Shown piece by piece: positions 62,782 to 64,000 of a stretch of DNA of 64,000 nt. The position numbers and the translations under genes are program-made. How positions within the stretch are numbered: position 1 is the stretch's first letter; every line of letters starts with the position of its first letter. The notes under the pieces were generated by a model. That model searched no databases. It was not told the origin of the DNA and saw only the letters and a list, made by a program, of their open reading frames with translations. Origin of the DNA: Alphaproteobacteria bacterium (GTDB lineage Bacteria; Pseudomonadota; Alphaproteobacteria; Micavibrionales; UBA2020); the NCBI GenBank assembly GCA_025934695.1, contig JAICWS010000002.1, positions 1,097,043 to 1,161,042 on the forward strand, given 5' to 3'.

Positions 62782-63939
62782 TCAGCCCTCCAACCGCTTC
62801 AGGCCGGCGTCGAGATCCGCCTTGAGGTCCTCGGCGTCCTCCAGCCCGATATGAATGCGCAACGAAAAACCGGTCTCTTCCCAAGCCGAGGCGGTGCGGC
62901 TGGGCTTCGGCTGCTCGGGGAACAGCAGCGATTCAAAGCCTCCCCAGCTGAAGCCCATGCGGAATATCTGCATCCCGTCGAGCATCTTCGCGATCTTCTC
63001 GCGCCGCGTTTCGTGCAGGATGACGCTGAAAGTGCCGGTCGAGCCGGTGAAATATTTCTTCCAGTTCTCGTGCCCGGGGCATGACGGGAAGGCGGGGTGC
63101 AGCAGGCGCTTGACCGCCTTTTGCTGCTGCAGCCAGGCGCCGATCTCGAGCGCCGACTTCTGGTGGTGCGGCAGGCGCACATGGAGCGTGCGTAGGCCCC
63201 GGGTGCCGAGATAAAGCTCCTCCGACCCCGCGCAGAGGCCGAGCATCAGCGCGGCGCGCTTGATATGTGGCCAGGAGTCTTCATTGGCCGAGACCACGCC
63301 CAGCATGGCATCCGAATGCCCGCCGATGTATTTGGTGGCGGCCATGACCGAGATGTCGATCCCCAGATCCATTGGGCGGAAGAACAGCGGCGTGGCCCAG
63401 CTATTGTCGATGGCGGTCCGAATGCCGGCTTTTTTGGCGGCGTCCGTGATGGCGCCGATATCCTGCACTTCAAAGGTCAGCGAGCCCGGCGCTTCCATGA
63501 AGACGAGTTTCGTGTTGGGGCGGAACAGCTTGGCGATATCCGCGCCGATCATCGGCGGATAATATTCCACGTCGACGCCGAAACGGCGCAGGACCTCTTC
63601 GCTGGTCTTGCGGGCCGGGCCGTAACAGTTGTCGGTTAGCAGCAGGTGATCGCCCTGCTTCGCGAAGGCGAGGAGCGCGGTCAGGATGGCCGAGAGGCCC
63701 GACGGCGTGGAGACGCTGCGGTAAGCGCCCTCGATCTGCGCGATGCCTTCCTCGAAGGCGGCGGAGGTCGGAGTGCCGGCGCGCCCGTAGGAGAAGGGCA
63801 CGTTCGGCACCTTCTCGAATTCCGCGTAGGTGTTGAAGACGATGGTCGACATGCGGTGCGGCGGCACGTTGACGGCGCCGTGGTATTCCGCCGGCTTGGA
63901 GCCCGCATGCGTGAGGATTGTGTTGGGTTTCTTTTTCAT
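62782..63939 (-). CDS. metC: Cystathionine beta-lyase-type PLP enzyme
   Basis: A 385-residue enzyme of the Cys/Met-metabolism PLP family. The Schiff-base lysine is in DISVMAATKYIGGHSDAMLG; FSYGRAGTPTSAAFEEGIAQ is the phosphate-binding segment and TAIDNSWATPLFFRPMDLGI holds the aspartate near the pyridine nitrogen. Cleaves cystathionine to homocysteine for methionine synthesis; family members also act as cystathionine gamma-lyase or similar. Starts at 63939 with AAAGGCGGTG upstream, overlapping the upstream sulfurtransferase gene by ATGA. Confidence 0.9.
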   Translation of the reverse strand: MKKKPNTILTHAGSKPAEYHGAVNVPPHRMSTIVFNTYAEFEKVPNVPFSYGRAGTPTSAAFEEGIAQIEGAYRSVSTPSGLSAILTALLAFAKQGDHLLLTDNCYGPARKTSEEVLRRFGVDVEYYPPMIGADIAKLFRPNTKLVFMEAPGSLTFEVQDIGAITDAAKKAGIRTAIDNSWATPLFFRPMDLGIDISVMAATKYIGGHSDAMLGVVSANEDSWPHIKRAALMLGLCAGSEELYLGTRGLRTLHVRLPHHQKSALEIGAWLQQQKAVKRLLHPAFPSCPGHENWKKYFTGSTGTFSVILHETRREKIAKMLDGMQIFRMGFSWGGFESLLFPEQPKPSRTASAWEETGFSLRIHIGLEDAEDLKADLDAGLKRLEG

Positions 63940-64000
63940 GGCGCACCGCCTTTGGTCTTGGGCAGCGTTGGGTCCGAGCCCCATTCCGCCCATGAGCCGC
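63936..64000 (-). CDS. Rhodanese-type sulfurtransferase, C-terminal tail
   Basis: Only the last 20 residues lie inside the window: GSWAEWGSDPTLPKTKGGAP then stop. The GSWAEWG motif is the C-terminal signature of 3-mercaptopyruvate/thiosulfate sulfurtransferases (SseA type). It overlaps the metC start by 4 bases (ATGA). Pairing of a sulfurtransferase with metC is consistent with cysteine sulphur metabolism. The rest of the gene is outside the window. Confidence 0.65.
   Translation of the reverse strand, partial: GSWAEWGSDPTLPKTKGGAP

Overview
The window looks like part of an alphaproteobacterial chromosome: GC-rich, densely packed, with frequent 4-bp ATGA overlaps between consecutive genes. 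The evidence for Alphaproteobacteria is a ctaC-ctaD-ctaE cytochrome oxidase locus with SCO and CtaG helpers, the order rpiB-glyA-nrdR-nusB, a Bpt-type N-end-rule transferase, an LdtR-like winged-helix regulator, a DmdC-like acyl-CoA dehydrogenase and short palindromic intergenic repeats. I cannot name the genus. Three ankyrin proteins, one Sel1 protein and one leucine-rich-repeat-like protein hint at contact with other cells, which would fit a predatory or host-associated lineage, but this is inference.

Layout. 0-7 kb: the start of a thiamine-diphosphate enzyme, then an unusual caa3-like oxidase locus (SCO and CtaG forward; subunits II, I and III, a small membrane protein and a tri-haem cytochrome c reverse). 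7-12 kb: housekeeping genes (SCP-x-type thiolase, GNAT, CinA-like, map, radC). 11.7-15.3 kb: an ECF sigma factor overlapping a membrane-anchored von Willebrand A protein, then a Yip1-like membrane protein. 15.4-24 kb: an ankyrin protein, a MaoC hydratase, and a tight run of acyl-CoA dehydrogenase, AsmA, YihY and purB. 24-31 kb: a DUF6869-like gene, recO, parC, sbcB. 31-36.7 kb: bpt, motB, motA, arginase and unknown genes.

36.9-41.9 kb is an accessory island: a secondary DnaB-type helicase, a winged-helix replication-type protein, then three AT-richer membrane-protein genes (one HEPN-like) and a truncated SRAP-like gene fused against the hemB end. 41.9-47.3 kb: hemB, a GT87 membrane glycosyltransferase, TPR-like and Sel1 proteins, and a 3-hydroxyisobutyryl-CoA hydrolase-like enzyme.

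47.4-58 kb is mostly genes of unknown function: an LdtR-like regulator, an LRR-like protein, a tandem paralogue pair, a long helical protein behind a strong promoter with a palindrome, two tandem ankyrin proteins sharing a previously unnamed C-terminal domain, a 375-residue orphan and a 55-residue cysteine-pair protein. A glutaryl-CoA dehydrogenase sits among them on the opposite strand. 58.2-61 kb: rpiB, glyA, nrdR, nusB. 61-64 kb: a small unknown protein, a membrane-anchored CbbX/SpoVK-like AAA+ ATPase, a MetC-type lyase and the tail of a rhodanese-type sulfurtransferase.

Intergenic spaces carry at least three families of paired palindromes. I saw no tRNA, rRNA, CRISPR array or intact insertion sequence.
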